NCBI GenBank assembly: GCA_965228785.1
Contig: CBDDIF010000002.1
Span: forward strand, 2,852,001-2,916,000
Direction: 5' to 3'
Origin: Hoeflea_A sp965228785
Lineage (GTDB): Bacteria > Pseudomonadota > Alphaproteobacteria > Rhizobiales > Rhizobiaceae
DNA length: 64,000 nt
This document shows positions 1-8,488 of this stretch, in pieces. Position 1 is the stretch's first letter. Each line of letters begins with the position of its first letter. Made by a program: the position numbers and the translations under genes. A model generated the notes under the pieces. That model was not told the origin of the DNA and did no database searches. It saw only the letters and a list, made by a program, of their open reading frames with translations.

Positions 1-416
1 GCGATCAGAGAGCCTATGAGCCCGCCTCCAGCCCCGGCATTGGCAATCCGCTCGGCTGTCACGTTGCGAACATTGATGGATTTATATTTCCTTGAACCTT
101 GGTAGGCACATGACATTGAAAGGTCTGATGTTCTCACGCCGAACACCGGTAGCTTGAGATTTGCGGGGGTCCTGTAGTTCAGTGAAAACCCATCTCCCCT
201 CACGCTGCATGCTATGCCATCGACATCCACCCGCCTTTTCTTCTCGTTCAGAGCAGTGGTGCGACTTTGCAGGATGACGTATTTCTCTACATTGTTGCGC
301 GCGGTTTCGGAGCTGAAACGCGCTTCAACCGGCGGCGTCGAAAGCGTGCGGGTGGATTGGCAGGCCGTCAGGAATCCGGCAAGAAAAACTGCACAAACGG
401 TCATGGGTGTTTTCAT
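1..416 (-). CDS. Putative lipoprotein, partial (cut by window start)
   Basis: An open minus-strand frame starts at the ATG at 416 and is still open at base 1, giving 138 codons. The N-terminus is a textbook lipoprotein signal: a short basic start, a hydrophobic core and the lipobox LTAC at residues 16-19, so the mature protein should begin with a lipidated Cys and sit in the outer or inner membrane. The following segment has two further Cys residues (in GIACSV and SMSCAY) that could form a disulfide. Near the cut end it runs into a Gly/Ala-rich stretch (AGAGGGLIGSLIA), which looks like the start of a glycine-zipper or membrane-interacting segment. I do not recognise the family and infer no function beyond an envelope lipoprotein. 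Confidence 0.75.
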   Translation of the reverse strand, partial: MKTPMTVCAVFLAGFLTACQSTRTLSTPPVEARFSSETARNNVEKYVILQSRTTALNEKKRRVDVDGIACSVRGDGFSLNYRTPANLKLPVFGVRTSDLSMSCAYQGSRKYKSINVRNVTAERIANAGAGGGLIGSLI

Positions 417-441
417 GGCTTCGAAGACCCTCTGATGCCCG

Positions 442-1512
442 TCAAGCAATTGGTCGGCTATTCATTTCAAAGGTCTCGCTGGCTCCGCCCAACATGGAAG
501 CGGAAATTTCGGTGTCGCTACCGAACGCCGTCGGGCTGACACCGAGGTGGTGCTTGAAGGCTCTGACCATTTGAGTCGACGAAGAGAAGCCGCAGGCGAG
601 AGCGACCTGGGCAATCCCGTTACGGTCCGGTTGACCAGCGCCGAGAATCGACTTGGCCATTTCTACCCGGACGAAGGTGATGTAGTGCCGGATTCCACCC
701 AGGCTTTCAAACGTCCGATAAAGCGTAGCGCGTGAAGCTCCGACATAGGTCGCGATTTCGGCCACACCAAGGTCCGGCGAGGCGATGTTGTCGTGAATGT
801 ATTCACGCGCCCTTTCGCGAACAATATCGTGGCCGCTGATGGCCGATCTGTGGATGTGGTCTTCGAGCACCCTGGAGGCAACCTGAACTGCCAGGGAACT
901 CATGACTTTGACGGCACCAGGATCTTGCTTCAGGGCGTTTTCGAGGCCGGAAATCGAAGCCTTCAGGACCTTTGATACGGGTTCATGATCTCGCACCACA
1001 ACAAATTCCCCCGACCGGCGAAACAGTTCTTTCAAGGGTCCAGCCGGAAAGACGAGGCGCACAACATCAGTTTCCCCGAAAGTGGTTTCAAAGTTGGATG
1101 TTGCATGCAGATACATGTCGCCGGTGGCCAGTTTGAATCTGTCATGAAGGGTTGTGGCCTCGGCATGGCCGCTGACCACCCATGCAACCGACACCGCGTC
1201 AAATCTCGCGTCCAGCGCCGATACATCTTCGATTGTCACCGTGTAGCCGCTGGATTGCAGTGATGTCAGGTAGCAGTGATGAGCCGACATTCGTCGATCG
1301 ATATTGATGTTCTCGTTGCCAGCGCCCAGCTCGCGGTATGACAGTCTTTTCTTGAGTTTCCTGGGGCTACCACGAACGTGTTCTTCAAAACCGACAAGCC
1401 GCGTTTTGCGTGGAAACAGTCGAGCGTCGAAGCTGATCGGCGCCTGTGTGAACAGCGATCCAGGCACTGGTCTAGCGATCGGCTTCACAGATCTGAGCAC
1501 GAACCAATTCAC
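442..1512 (-). CDS. AraC-family transcriptional regulator (paralog 1 of 4)
   Basis: The 356-residue product has an N-terminal sensor/dimerisation domain of the AraC_binding_2 type and a C-terminal AraC double helix-turn-helix at about residues 240-330. The recognition segments are GASRATLYRTFESLGG near 258-273 and the second HTH at about 296-330, ending in GVSPTAF. It shares block after block with the genes at 1667, 4042 and 5082, for example the GDMYLHATSNFETTF sensor segment and REYIHDNIASPDL before the HTH. The start is uncertain: 1512 is a GTG without a clear Shine-Dalgarno, and alignment with the paralogs suggests translation may begin a few codons later. The ligand is unknown and no enzyme gene adjoins it. 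Confidence 0.85.
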   Translation of the reverse strand: MNWFVLRSVKPIARPVPGSLFTQAPISFDARLFPRKTRLVGFEEHVRGSPRKLKKRLSYRELGAGNENINIDRRMSAHHCYLTSLQSSGYTVTIEDVSALDARFDAVSVAWVVSGHAEATTLHDRFKLATGDMYLHATSNFETTFGETDVVRLVFPAGPLKELFRRSGEFVVVRDHEPVSKVLKASISGLENALKQDPGAVKVMSSLAVQVASRVLEDHIHRSAISGHDIVRERAREYIHDNIASPDLGVAEIATYVGASRATLYRTFESLGGIRHYITFVRVEMAKSILGAGQPDRNGIAQVALACGFSSSTQMVRAFKHHLGVSPTAFGSDTEISASMLGGASETFEMNSRPIA

Positions 1513-1650
1513 AAGGGGTAGAAAATCGCGAATGACCGCGTAAGGATTCGCACTCTGCTTTTGGGAGGAAAGGCATGGTTCGTCGGTCCGTCAAACAGTC
1601 AATCACTGTTTTTCTGTATCCGCTGCCGATCGATACGAATACGGCCATAT

Positions 1651-1677
1651 GTCTCAATTGATTGCCCTATTGTCTCA
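1651..1677. promoter_or_regulatory. Pair of GTCTCA boxes, 21 bp apart
   Basis: GTCTCA occurs at 1651-1656 and again at 1672-1677, a period of 21 bp, which puts both on the same face of the helix. AraC-family proteins commonly bind direct repeats with this spacing. The pair lies 139-165 bp upstream of the regulator start at 1512 and overlaps the 3' end of the next paralog. A second cluster with the same box and period lies at 6736-6787. A role as operator is inferred. Confidence 0.4.
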
Positions 1678-2776
1678 GCTCTGGTTCGTTCCGACCATGT
1701 CTGTCAACCGGCGGCTTCTCTCTCCAGTCTTTGCAGATGGTAATTCCGAATTGAGAGGGACGGATGCCGTAGCGGCGTTTAAACGCCTTGCCCATCTGGC
1801 CCGGGGAGGTGAAGCCGCAGGCAAAGGCGATGTTGGCTATTCCGCCACGGTCGGTCGTGCCGACGCCGATCATCGATTTCGCCCGCTCCAGGCGGACGAA
1901 GTTGATGTACTCTCTGACGCCGCCCAGGCTTTCGAAGGCCCGGTATAACGAGGCACGGGATGCGCCGACAGAGGTGGCGATATCGTCAACCTTGAGATTG
2001 GGAGACGCAATATTGTCGTGAATGTACTCGCGAGCAAGCTCCCGAATCACATCGTTTCCGGTGACCGCAGACCGGAAGATGTTTTCCTCGACCACCGTCG
2101 ACGCCAGATCGACCGCCATCCTGCTCAGCAGATTGACCGATGACGCCCCGTCTGCGCGCAAGGCTGCTTCGAGCCCACTGATCGTCGACTTCATAAGATG
2201 CCACACCGGATCGTAATCGCGGATGACGACAAATTCACCGGTCCGTCGGAAGAGTTCCTTCTTTGGTCCGGCAGGGAAAATCAGGCGAACCGCCTCGTTG
2301 TCGCTGAAAGTTGTCTGAACACTGGTGCTTGCGTTGATGTAGATATCACCAGCCGCAAGCTCGAATTGATCCCGACCTGTCCTCGCTTCGGCACGACCCC
2401 GGGTCAGCAACGTGACCGTCACCGTGTCGTTTCTGGCATCCAGGCCCCTGCGGTCAAAGGTCACGACACCACCGCTCGACTTCACGAACGAGAGGTAGGC
2501 TCCGTGACCGAAAAGGCGTTCCTGAATATGGATGTTTTCGTTCTGACTGCTCAATGGTTTCACGGAAATCCCGCTCAGTAGCGGCAGATGCCCTCCACTC
2601 AGGTGCTTCTCGAGCTTGGACAAACGGTCCGCCATCGGAAATCGCCTCGTGTCGAAACTGTCCGAGACCACTTCACTCGCGGCCAGCGTCAATTCAGCCC
2701 GATCACCGACGGCCGGAGGAAACGGCCGATCGGCAGCGTGTCGATTCAACAACTCCATGGTCTGGTGATAAGCCAC
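1667..2776 (-). CDS. AraC-family transcriptional regulator (paralog 2 of 4)
   Basis: The 369-residue product has the same architecture as its three paralogs: an N-terminal AraC_binding_2-like sensor domain with segments such as GDIYINASTSVQTTF and RRTGEFVVIRDYDP, then a C-terminal AraC HTH pair containing GASRASLYRAFESLGG. The start at 2776 is GTG; an ATG six codons in (2758) is an alternative, and neither has a strong ribosome-binding site. A nested palindrome lies 29-63 bp upstream of the start. It is probably a DNA-binding activator responding to a small molecule. Partner genes are not apparent, since all neighbours are regulators. The short C-terminal tail is rich in charged residues. Confidence 0.85.
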   Translation of the reverse strand: MAYHQTMELLNRHAADRPFPPAVGDRAELTLAASEVVSDSFDTRRFPMADRLSKLEKHLSGGHLPLLSGISVKPLSSQNENIHIQERLFGHGAYLSFVKSSGGVVTFDRRGLDARNDTVTVTLLTRGRAEARTGRDQFELAAGDIYINASTSVQTTFSDNEAVRLIFPAGPKKELFRRTGEFVVIRDYDPVWHLMKSTISGLEAALRADGASSVNLLSRMAVDLASTVVEENIFRSAVTGNDVIRELAREYIHDNIASPNLKVDDIATSVGASRASLYRAFESLGGVREYINFVRLERAKSMIGVGTTDRGGIANIAFACGFTSPGQMGKAFKRRYGIRPSQFGITICKDWREKPPVDRHGRNEPELRQ

Positions 2777-2804
2777 TTGCCTGCAGACCCGTTATGCAGT
2801 TAGC

Positions 2805-2839
2805 GCAAAAAATGCCGCACTGCGGGATAAATTTTTTGC
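2805..2839. promoter_or_regulatory. Nested palindrome upstream of AraC paralog 2
   Basis: The outer arms are GCAAAAAAT (2805-2813) and ATTTTTTGC (2831-2839). Between them lies an inner dyad, CCGCA and TGCGG. The site is 29-63 bp upstream of the regulator start at 2776, where an autoregulatory operator would be expected. The A/T runs could instead make it a terminator-like hairpin, but no gene ends here, so an operator is more likely. Confidence 0.4.
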
Positions 2840-2921
2840 CCTAAATTTCAAGACATTGCGTAATCGATGCGCGTCTAGTGCATCGCGATTTGGATGCAAT
2901 CGCTCACATCCGAATGATCTC

Positions 2922-3935
2922 CTAACGAACGGTCGCTGGCGCCTGGATGGCCAGCCTCTCCCGCGTCACCGACGGCAGCTCACCGAACTGCCTGCGATAG
3001 TAGGCCGCGAACCGACCTCCATCCCAAAATCCCTCTTCAGCGGCGATGTCGCCGATACTGTCCAGGAGGCGCGAAGGGTCCAGAAGCTTGCTTCGCACAT
3101 TGTGCAGTCTCATGACCCGCGCGTAGGCGAGCGGTCCCATGGAGACATGATCGGCAAAAGCCTGCTCTACCGATCGTTTGGAACCCAGGTGATCGAACGA
3201 CCGGGCGCCTTCCGAATCGAACGCCGTGACGTCGCTCAACAACACGTTTCGAGCACGGCGAAAGCGTTCATAGGCATTCGTGGCAGCAAGGGTCTTCAGC
3301 CTGTCATGCTTGAGCCAGTCCATGGACAAGGCGGTAGCAATCGAAAACACCGTTGTCCTGTCCATGACGGACCGCCTTTCCGATGTCGAGGCCTTTGCAA
3401 CGCCTTCCAATGCACACATGATATCCGCTCGAAACCGGCGTGCCAGGCTCGCCGATTTCACGATGGCGCCCCCCTGTCCCAGGCCGGCAAGCCAGTCCGC
3501 CACTTCCGGCATCAAACCCGCATTTCTGAGAAGTTCCTGGTGATCCACCGTAAAAACCAGGAGCACACAGTCCCTTGGACAAATGGTGACGGATTCTCCC
3601 TTCGGCGGAATGATGTAAACACAGTCCCCCGACTTGGCGACTCCGTATATTTCTATCGGCTCGGTTTCTTCCAGCGTCACGCAAAAGGAGAATTCGCCCG
3701 ATGGCAGGGCAATCTCTTTTTCGATGGCCTGATTGCTGAACTCCATGTGAATCGAGACACTTCCCAACAGAGCCGAAAAGATACGGCCGCGAAAATGACC
3801 GGTGCTCAATTGCGTGTAGTTCAGGTCCAGGCTGCCATAAAGAGCCGCCTGCTGCTCGAAATCCTCCTGAACGGAGTCGAAAACGAATCCGAGGGATTTG
3901 CCGAACCCGCTATTTGGAAACCAGATAGAATTCAT
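2922..3935 (-). CDS. AraC-family transcriptional regulator, distinct subfamily
   Basis: The 337-residue protein starts at an ATG preceded by GGGAG at good spacing. The N-terminal 220 residues form a cupin-like sensor part (GKSGDCVYIIPP-type segment near the middle), and the C-terminal third is an AraC-type HTH domain with FADHVSMGPLAYARVMRL and an AAYYRRQFGELPS ending. It does not share the sensor-domain blocks of the four flanking paralogs, so it was not produced by the same duplications. Its domain layout recalls AraC regulators of catabolic oxygenases and of ethanolamine use, but the ligand cannot be read from the sequence. It interrupts the paralog array between the second and third copies. 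Confidence 0.8.
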   Translation of the reverse strand: MNSIWFPNSGFGKSLGFVFDSVQEDFEQQAALYGSLDLNYTQLSTGHFRGRIFSALLGSVSIHMEFSNQAIEKEIALPSGEFSFCVTLEETEPIEIYGVAKSGDCVYIIPPKGESVTICPRDCVLLVFTVDHQELLRNAGLMPEVADWLAGLGQGGAIVKSASLARRFRADIMCALEGVAKASTSERRSVMDRTTVFSIATALSMDWLKHDRLKTLAATNAYERFRRARNVLLSDVTAFDSEGARSFDHLGSKRSVEQAFADHVSMGPLAYARVMRLHNVRSKLLDPSRLLDSIGDIAAEEGFWDGGRFAAYYRRQFGELPSVTRERLAIQAPATVR

Positions 3936-4041
3936 TCCGCCGTCTCCCTACGGTATGAGCTGGAAATCACCGCTCCGATACCCAGCCCGCGTCGTTCGCT
4001 TCGGACGTTGTGGAGCCTGGATTCATTCGTCCTCCCGGCCA

Positions 4042-5076
4042 TTACCGCGAACCCGATACGCGGTGACCATTCAGGTTCGCCCCGCCTTGCCAGATACGGC
4101 TTACTTCATCCGTTTCGCCAATTCCGGCGAATTGCGTCGGGCTGATGCCGAAGCGTTTCTTGAATGATTTGCCGAATTGGCGCGGCGAAGAGAACCCGCA
4201 GGCGAAAGCGATATTGGCGATAGCGCCCCGGTCGGGCGAACCGCCACCCATCATGGATTTTGCCAGTTCGAGACGAACGAAGGAGATGTATTCTCGAACA
4301 CCGCCCAGGCTCTCGAATACGCGGTAAAGTGTGGCCCGTGACGTTCCGGCATAAGCTGCGATTTCAACGACACTCAGGTCGGGCCGCCCGATGTTGTCAT
4401 GGATATATTCGCGGGCTCGTTCGCGGACAATTGCGTACCCGCTGCCGGCCGACCTCAAGACATTATCCTCGATCACCGCCGAAGCGAGGCCAACGGCAAT
4501 CCGGCTTAGCAGTTTGACCGACGCCGGTTCGTTGCCGCGTAAAGCGGCCTCCATTCCGTATATCGCTGCCTTCAGGAGGTGCGAGGCCGGCTCATGGTCT
4601 CGAATGACGACGAATTCGCCGGATCGGCGAAAGACCTCCTTCATCGAGCCGGATGGAAAGACCATGCGGACCACTTCGTTATCGGAAAAGGTCGTCTGGT
4701 ACTCTGCCGTCGCGTTGAGATAGATGTCACCGGCAGAAAGTTTGAAATGTCCGGTCCGCGTTCTGACTTCAGCGTCTCCTTTTGTGAGGATGCTGGCCGT
4801 AACCGCATCGTTTCTTGCATCGGGGCCACCGGCATCGAGGCTGACCACCAGCCCGCTAGACCTCAAGAACGACAGGTAGGCGCCTTGGCCGAACAGATGC
4901 TCATCGATATTCACGTTCGGATTCTGGCTGTCCAGCGGGCGAAAGGAGACCCGATTGAGCAGCTGCATGCGGCCACCGCGGACAAACCCCTCAAACTTAC
5001 GAAGACGCATGTGCGGTGGCACCTGAGTCGAGTCGAACCGCACTGAACTCGCCTGGTAACTGGAGGAACGATGCAT
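4042..5076 (-). CDS. AraC-family transcriptional regulator (paralog 3 of 4)
   Basis: The 344-residue product has an N-terminal AraC_binding_2-like sensor domain (GDIYLNATAEYQTTF, RRSGEFVVIRDHEP) and a C-terminal AraC HTH pair (GTSRATLYRVFESLGG, then a second HTH ending GISPTQF). The start at 5076 lies only 5 bp after the stop of the neighbouring paralog at 5082, so the two are almost certainly co-transcribed. Its HTH is closest by eye to that of the 5082 gene, with identical stretches such as GAIANIAFACGFSSP against GGIANIAYACGFSTP. Two near-identical DNA-binding domains with diverged sensor halves suggest that they read related sites in response to different ligands. Confidence 0.87.
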   Translation of the reverse strand: MHRSSSYQASSVRFDSTQVPPHMRLRKFEGFVRGGRMQLLNRVSFRPLDSQNPNVNIDEHLFGQGAYLSFLRSSGLVVSLDAGGPDARNDAVTASILTKGDAEVRTRTGHFKLSAGDIYLNATAEYQTTFSDNEVVRMVFPSGSMKEVFRRSGEFVVIRDHEPASHLLKAAIYGMEAALRGNEPASVKLLSRIAVGLASAVIEDNVLRSAGSGYAIVRERAREYIHDNIGRPDLSVVEIAAYAGTSRATLYRVFESLGGVREYISFVRLELAKSMMGGGSPDRGAIANIAFACGFSSPRQFGKSFKKRFGISPTQFAGIGETDEVSRIWQGGANLNGHRVSGSR

Positions 5077-5081
5077 AGGAA

Positions 5082-6077
5082 TCAGCGACCCATTCCGCCG
5101 GTGAATTGGGTGGGGCTTACGCCAAAGCGCTTCTTGAACGATTTGCCGAGCTGACCTGGAGTGGAGAACCCGCAGGCATAGGCAATATTGGCAATTCCAC
5201 CACGATCGGGCGAACCGGCTCCGATCATCGATTTCGCCTGTTCGAGACGGGCGAAGGAAATGTACTCTCGCACGCCTCCCAGGCTCTCGAACGCGCGGTA
5301 GAGGGTTGCACGAGACGCTCCAGTATAGGCGGCGATTTCCGCAACGTTGAGATCGGGCCGTTCCAGGTTGTCGTGGATGTATTCGCGGGCCCGCTCGCGC
5401 AAAATATCGTATCCGCTGATCGCGGATCTGTTGATACTGTCTTCGATGACATGGGATACCAGTGAGACGGCAATTCGTTCCAACGGGCTGTTCGGGGCCG
5501 GTCTCTTGCTGCGCAAGTCTGCCTCAAGACCATCGAGTGCGGCTTTGAGGACCAGCGAAACCGGTTCATGATCGCGGATGACAATGAATTCTCCGGATCT
5601 GCGAAGCAACGGCATCAAAGACACCGAAGGGAAGATAAGGCGTGCCACATCGGTCTCGCCGAAGGTGGTCCTGAAGTTTGTCGTAACGTTGATGTAGATG
5701 TCTCCGGCTCGGAGATCGAACCGCTCCTGCCCGGTGGCGATCTCCGCATTGCCCTTTCTCAAAAGGCAAACCGTGACTGCGTCACTTCTTTTGTCCAGGC
5801 CCGGGTGGTTGTTTGTCGTGACTGTGAACCCGCTCGACCCGACGAACGAGAGATAGCTGCTGGCGCCCGACAGGCGCTCCACGATGTGGACGTTCGGGTT
5901 ATCGCCATTCAAGGGCGTCAACGACGGCGCTTTCGTCGGACTTCCAGGCCGGTCGCGGGTGACGCTGCCGTACCCGCCTGCGATATAATTCTGATAGCCG
6001 CGTAGCCGCATCGGCGGTGGTAACCGGATCGAATCGAACGTGTTTGCCTCGAACAAGGCCGAAATTGTGTCACCCAT
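5082..6077 (-). CDS. AraC-family transcriptional regulator (paralog 4 of 4)
   Basis: I place the start at the ATG at 6077, giving 331 residues. It has AAGGG about 8 nt upstream, and its N-terminus then lines up with the other paralogs (a short lead followed by RLPPPMRLRGYQ). The frame stays open upstream to an ATG at 6314, which would add 79 residues with no counterpart in the paralogs. The sensor domain (GDIYINVTTNFRTTF, RRSGEFIVIRDHEP) and the C-terminal AraC HTH pair (GASRATLYRAFESLGG, GVSPTQF) match the family. It is the promoter-proximal gene of a two-gene unit with the 4042 gene. GTCTCA repeats lie about 660 bp upstream. Confidence 0.85.
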   Translation of the reverse strand: MGDTISALFEANTFDSIRLPPPMRLRGYQNYIAGGYGSVTRDRPGSPTKAPSLTPLNGDNPNVHIVERLSGASSYLSFVGSSGFTVTTNNHPGLDKRSDAVTVCLLRKGNAEIATGQERFDLRAGDIYINVTTNFRTTFGETDVARLIFPSVSLMPLLRRSGEFIVIRDHEPVSLVLKAALDGLEADLRSKRPAPNSPLERIAVSLVSHVIEDSINRSAISGYDILRERAREYIHDNLERPDLNVAEIAAYTGASRATLYRAFESLGGVREYISFARLEQAKSMIGAGSPDRGGIANIAYACGFSTPGQLGKSFKKRFGVSPTQFTGGMGR

Positions 6078-6920
6078 CCCTTGCGCCCTTTTATACCGGA
6101 TAGCGTGTAAGGGAATCATACACCGCTTCCTGTCACCAACCTGTCGCCTACCGTGTCCCGCGAGTCGCCAGGTGGCATACTCAAGACGAACGTTTGGTTG
6201 GCCCGCCAAAACTTGTAGATACGAATTGACCGCCCCGAAAAAATCGAGACGCCTATCCGCAAGCGGTTCAGGCGAGTTGACATCAGCCGCGGGTGACGAC
6301 TTCCACTCGCCCATTTTCTCAAAGTAGTACCGCAGAGCTGATGCAGAACCCCAGTAGAAGCCCTGCGCCTAAACGCCCATGAGCTTTTGCAGCTATGCCG
6401 CCGACGCAAGAAGGGCAAGCCCTCGCAACTCATTCTGAATGATAGACTTTTTCCGCTCGAACCGGACTTAAAGGCTGCGGCGCAGCAGTTTGCCGCCTCC
6501 CAACGGGTGGAACTTGATGAGGCGTAGGGACTTGTTTCGGTGTTTTCGGAAATCTCCGAAAGCACGCCCTCTGGTTTGTCAATTGGTACCGCGGTTTCAG
6601 TCACGTCGACCGTTAGGGCGGGTGTCGCTCCGCCCGGCAGATTTTCTGCCACTTCGAACACCCGGCAAACCCCTTGTCCATTCCGTCGCCGCCAGTTTCG
6701 ATCTAATACCGCGCAGCAGAAGCGGCCACGCCGATTTGTCTCAATTTGTCGCCGTTTTGTCTCAAATAGCCGTCATTTCGTCTCAATCTCCCGACGGAAC
6801 AGCGAAAAGTTGTCGCCTTTGCGATCCTCTTCACCGCGATCGAGCAAACTGCAACGGCTCCACGCAGGGCATTACAAGACAGCGACCGTCTCCCGGAGTT
6901 GGAGCAAAGGTCGAAAGTGA
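6078..6920. other. Long stretch without a convincing gene
   Basis: About 840 bp separate the AraC gene start from the SUMF1-domain gene. Both strands carry open frames of moderate length, but none has recognisable domains or a good ribosome-binding site. A plus-strand frame from about 6338 to 6527 encodes about 60 residues ending in QFAASQRVELDEA. It reads like a degraded coding fragment, but I cannot name it. The only structured element is the triple GTCTCA repeat at 6736-6787, annotated separately. Confidence 0.4.
6736..6787. promoter_or_regulatory. Three GTCTCA boxes in tandem, 21-bp period
   Basis: TTYGTCTCAA appears three times, with GTCTCA beginning at 6738, 6759 and 6780, exactly 21 bp apart each time. 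The DNA between the boxes is not conserved, so this is a series of spaced binding sites and not a simple duplication. The same box with the same spacing occurs at 1651-1677. Two-helical-turn spacing suits AraC-family proteins lined up on one face of DNA. The cluster lies between the AraC paralog at 5082-6077 and the gene at 6921. Its function is inferred. Confidence 0.5.
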
Positions 6921-7964
6921 TCAGTCCAGGGTCACCGCCACACGGAAGCCCATGACATTGCTGCGTCCGCTGTCGCCTGCGGTTGGGCCCTCGACAACGC
7001 TCACTTCAGGCACATAGCCGTAGAAAAGCCTTTCGGACGCGCGCATCGAGACATGCAGCAACTCGTAGTCGCCGCCCCGTGCCACGAACAGCGTGCAGTC
7101 CGGCTCAAGCCAGGCAGATCCATCATTCGGCGCGCCTTCGTAGGAGGGGTGCCAGCAATCGGCAACCAGTTCCTGAACATTTCCGGCCATGTCATGGAGA
7201 CCCCAGGGATTGGGTTGATAACTGCCAACCTCGGCGGTCCAGTCGGGCTTGATGCTCTCGGCGCAAGGTGCCGCGAGACCGGCCTGATAACCGGAGCTCC
7301 GGTCAGCAAAATTGGCGTAGTCGCAGACTTGCTTCCAGTCGTCGCCCCAGAACCCAATCGTGTCCGTCCCTGCGCGGGCGGCATATTCCCACTCCGCTTC
7401 ACTCGGCAAACGATAGCGGCGCCCGGTCTTTTCGCTGAGCCAGTCAAGATATCCGTTGATCTCAAGCCGCGACACGCAAACAGCCGGCTGACGCGGGGTG
7501 ATCGGCAAGCCCGGTTGGGCATAGGATCCGTCCGAAATGAACGCGAAGAACGGCCCCATTGCGTTCTTGCCATCATCGGGATGGCGGGTGCCGGTGAATT
7601 TGCGGGCAAGCGGGCCCTTTTCCATCAGGCGAATTCCGCACGTTCCGCCAACCTGGGCGCCTGTTTCGCGAACAAATGCGTCGAACTCTTCCGTTGCCAC
7701 TTCAAAGCGGCCAATGGCGAACGGTGTGCTGATGGAAACCTCGTGTGGCGGATGCTCGGCAGGGACATGGCCGATGAACATGTCCTTTTGTTCCTGTTCC
7801 GTCGCACCCATCACGAACGATCCGGTCGGCATGACAACCATTTCCGGACAGGAGTCACAATCCCTGAAGGATGAGAGCGGTTCCGGCGCCTGTGCCGATG
7901 CCGATCCGCAAACCGCCAAAATCGCGAAGAGTATGCCTGGTAATGAGATTCCGTTCGTTTGCAT
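6921..7964 (-). CDS. Exported SUMF1/FGE-sulfatase-domain protein lacking the FGE cysteines
   Basis: The start is the ATG at 7964, which has AAGGGGG about 8 nt upstream and opens directly into a signal peptide (GILFAILAVCGSASA). The 347-residue product has the SUMF1-type fold: MVVMPTGSFVMGA near the start of the domain, YRLPSEAEWEYAARAG in the middle, WGLHDMAGNVQELVADCW and a final GFRVA. Formylglycine-generating enzymes carry paired Cys residues in the RGGSW-C-x3-C region. Here that region reads ARGGDYELLHVSMRASER, with neither Cys, so copper-dependent sulfatase activation is unlikely. Possible roles are a different oxidative modification or a structural domain in the periplasm. No sulfatase gene is nearby. 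Confidence 0.85.
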   Translation of the reverse strand: MQTNGISLPGILFAILAVCGSASAQAPEPLSSFRDCDSCPEMVVMPTGSFVMGATEQEQKDMFIGHVPAEHPPHEVSISTPFAIGRFEVATEEFDAFVRETGAQVGGTCGIRLMEKGPLARKFTGTRHPDDGKNAMGPFFAFISDGSYAQPGLPITPRQPAVCVSRLEINGYLDWLSEKTGRRYRLPSEAEWEYAARAGTDTIGFWGDDWKQVCDYANFADRSSGYQAGLAAPCAESIKPDWTAEVGSYQPNPWGLHDMAGNVQELVADCWHPSYEGAPNDGSAWLEPDCTLFVARGGDYELLHVSMRASERLFYGYVPEVSVVEGPTAGDSGRSNVMGFRVAVTLD

Positions 7965-8088
7965 TGCTAGCGCCCCCTTGATTGGAAGCACCGGACTAGC
8001 CAGCCTGTCACCAGGCAGTGCCCCCTTTGTCTCTGAACATAAACACACAAGCGTCCGTTTGGACAAACAGTTCGACCGAACCCCCGTG

Positions 8089-8418
8089 TCAGAAGCCTGA
8101 CAGGTCGAGCGGCAACATCTGCCCCATCCAGATGGCGTGCCGGGCATGATCTGCAAAGGCGTCGCCCGTATTCGGATGTAGGAACACCGTCAGTCCGTCC
8201 CGGTTGATACTCAGCCATGCCGTCACTTCGCCGAACTTCTCAGCCGGTATTCTCAACTGACAACTCCAGCATGGATGCGGACCGACAGGCTTTTGATGGA
8301 CGCGGCCCATTTCGATGCCGAAGCGATCGCGTGCAGTTTCGCACACCAACCTGGCCTGCGGTTCCGTTTCCTGGCTGAAATAGACATGCGCATGAAAATC
8401 TTTGATGGCATCGCTCAT
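8089..8418 (-). CDS. DOPA 4,5-dioxygenase family protein
   Basis: The ATG at 8418 (109 residues) is chosen because GGAG precedes it at normal spacing and the domain begins right away with IKDFHAHVYF. The family hallmarks follow: GRVHQKPVGPHPCWSCQL in the middle, WLSINRDGLTVFLHPNTGD, and a His-rich DHARHAIWMG near the end. Members of this small ferredoxin-fold family cleave catechol-type rings extradiolically in fungi and plants; bacterial members are mostly uncharacterised. The conserved His residues that would bind metal are present. It lies downstream of, and in the same direction as, the LysR gene at 8489, so the two may be co-transcribed. The substrate is unknown. Confidence 0.8.
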   Translation of the reverse strand: MSDAIKDFHAHVYFSQETEPQARLVCETARDRFGIEMGRVHQKPVGPHPCWSCQLRIPAEKFGEVTAWLSINRDGLTVFLHPNTGDAFADHARHAIWMGQMLPLDLSGF

Positions 8419-8488
8419 TTTGCATTTCTCCATACCGGGACCGGAGATCGGACCGCATCGATGGTCCTGCCGAGTTCGAGGTTCGGAG

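Noticed and set aside
6540..6920. A plus-strand frame with repeated RFVS motifs.
   Set aside because: The protein repeat is a by-product of the 21-bp spaced GTCTCA boxes; there is no ribosome site or known domain.
6921..7964. Calling the SUMF1-domain protein a sulfatase-activating enzyme linked to the organosulfur genes.
   Set aside because: It lacks the FGE cysteines and no sulfatase gene is present.
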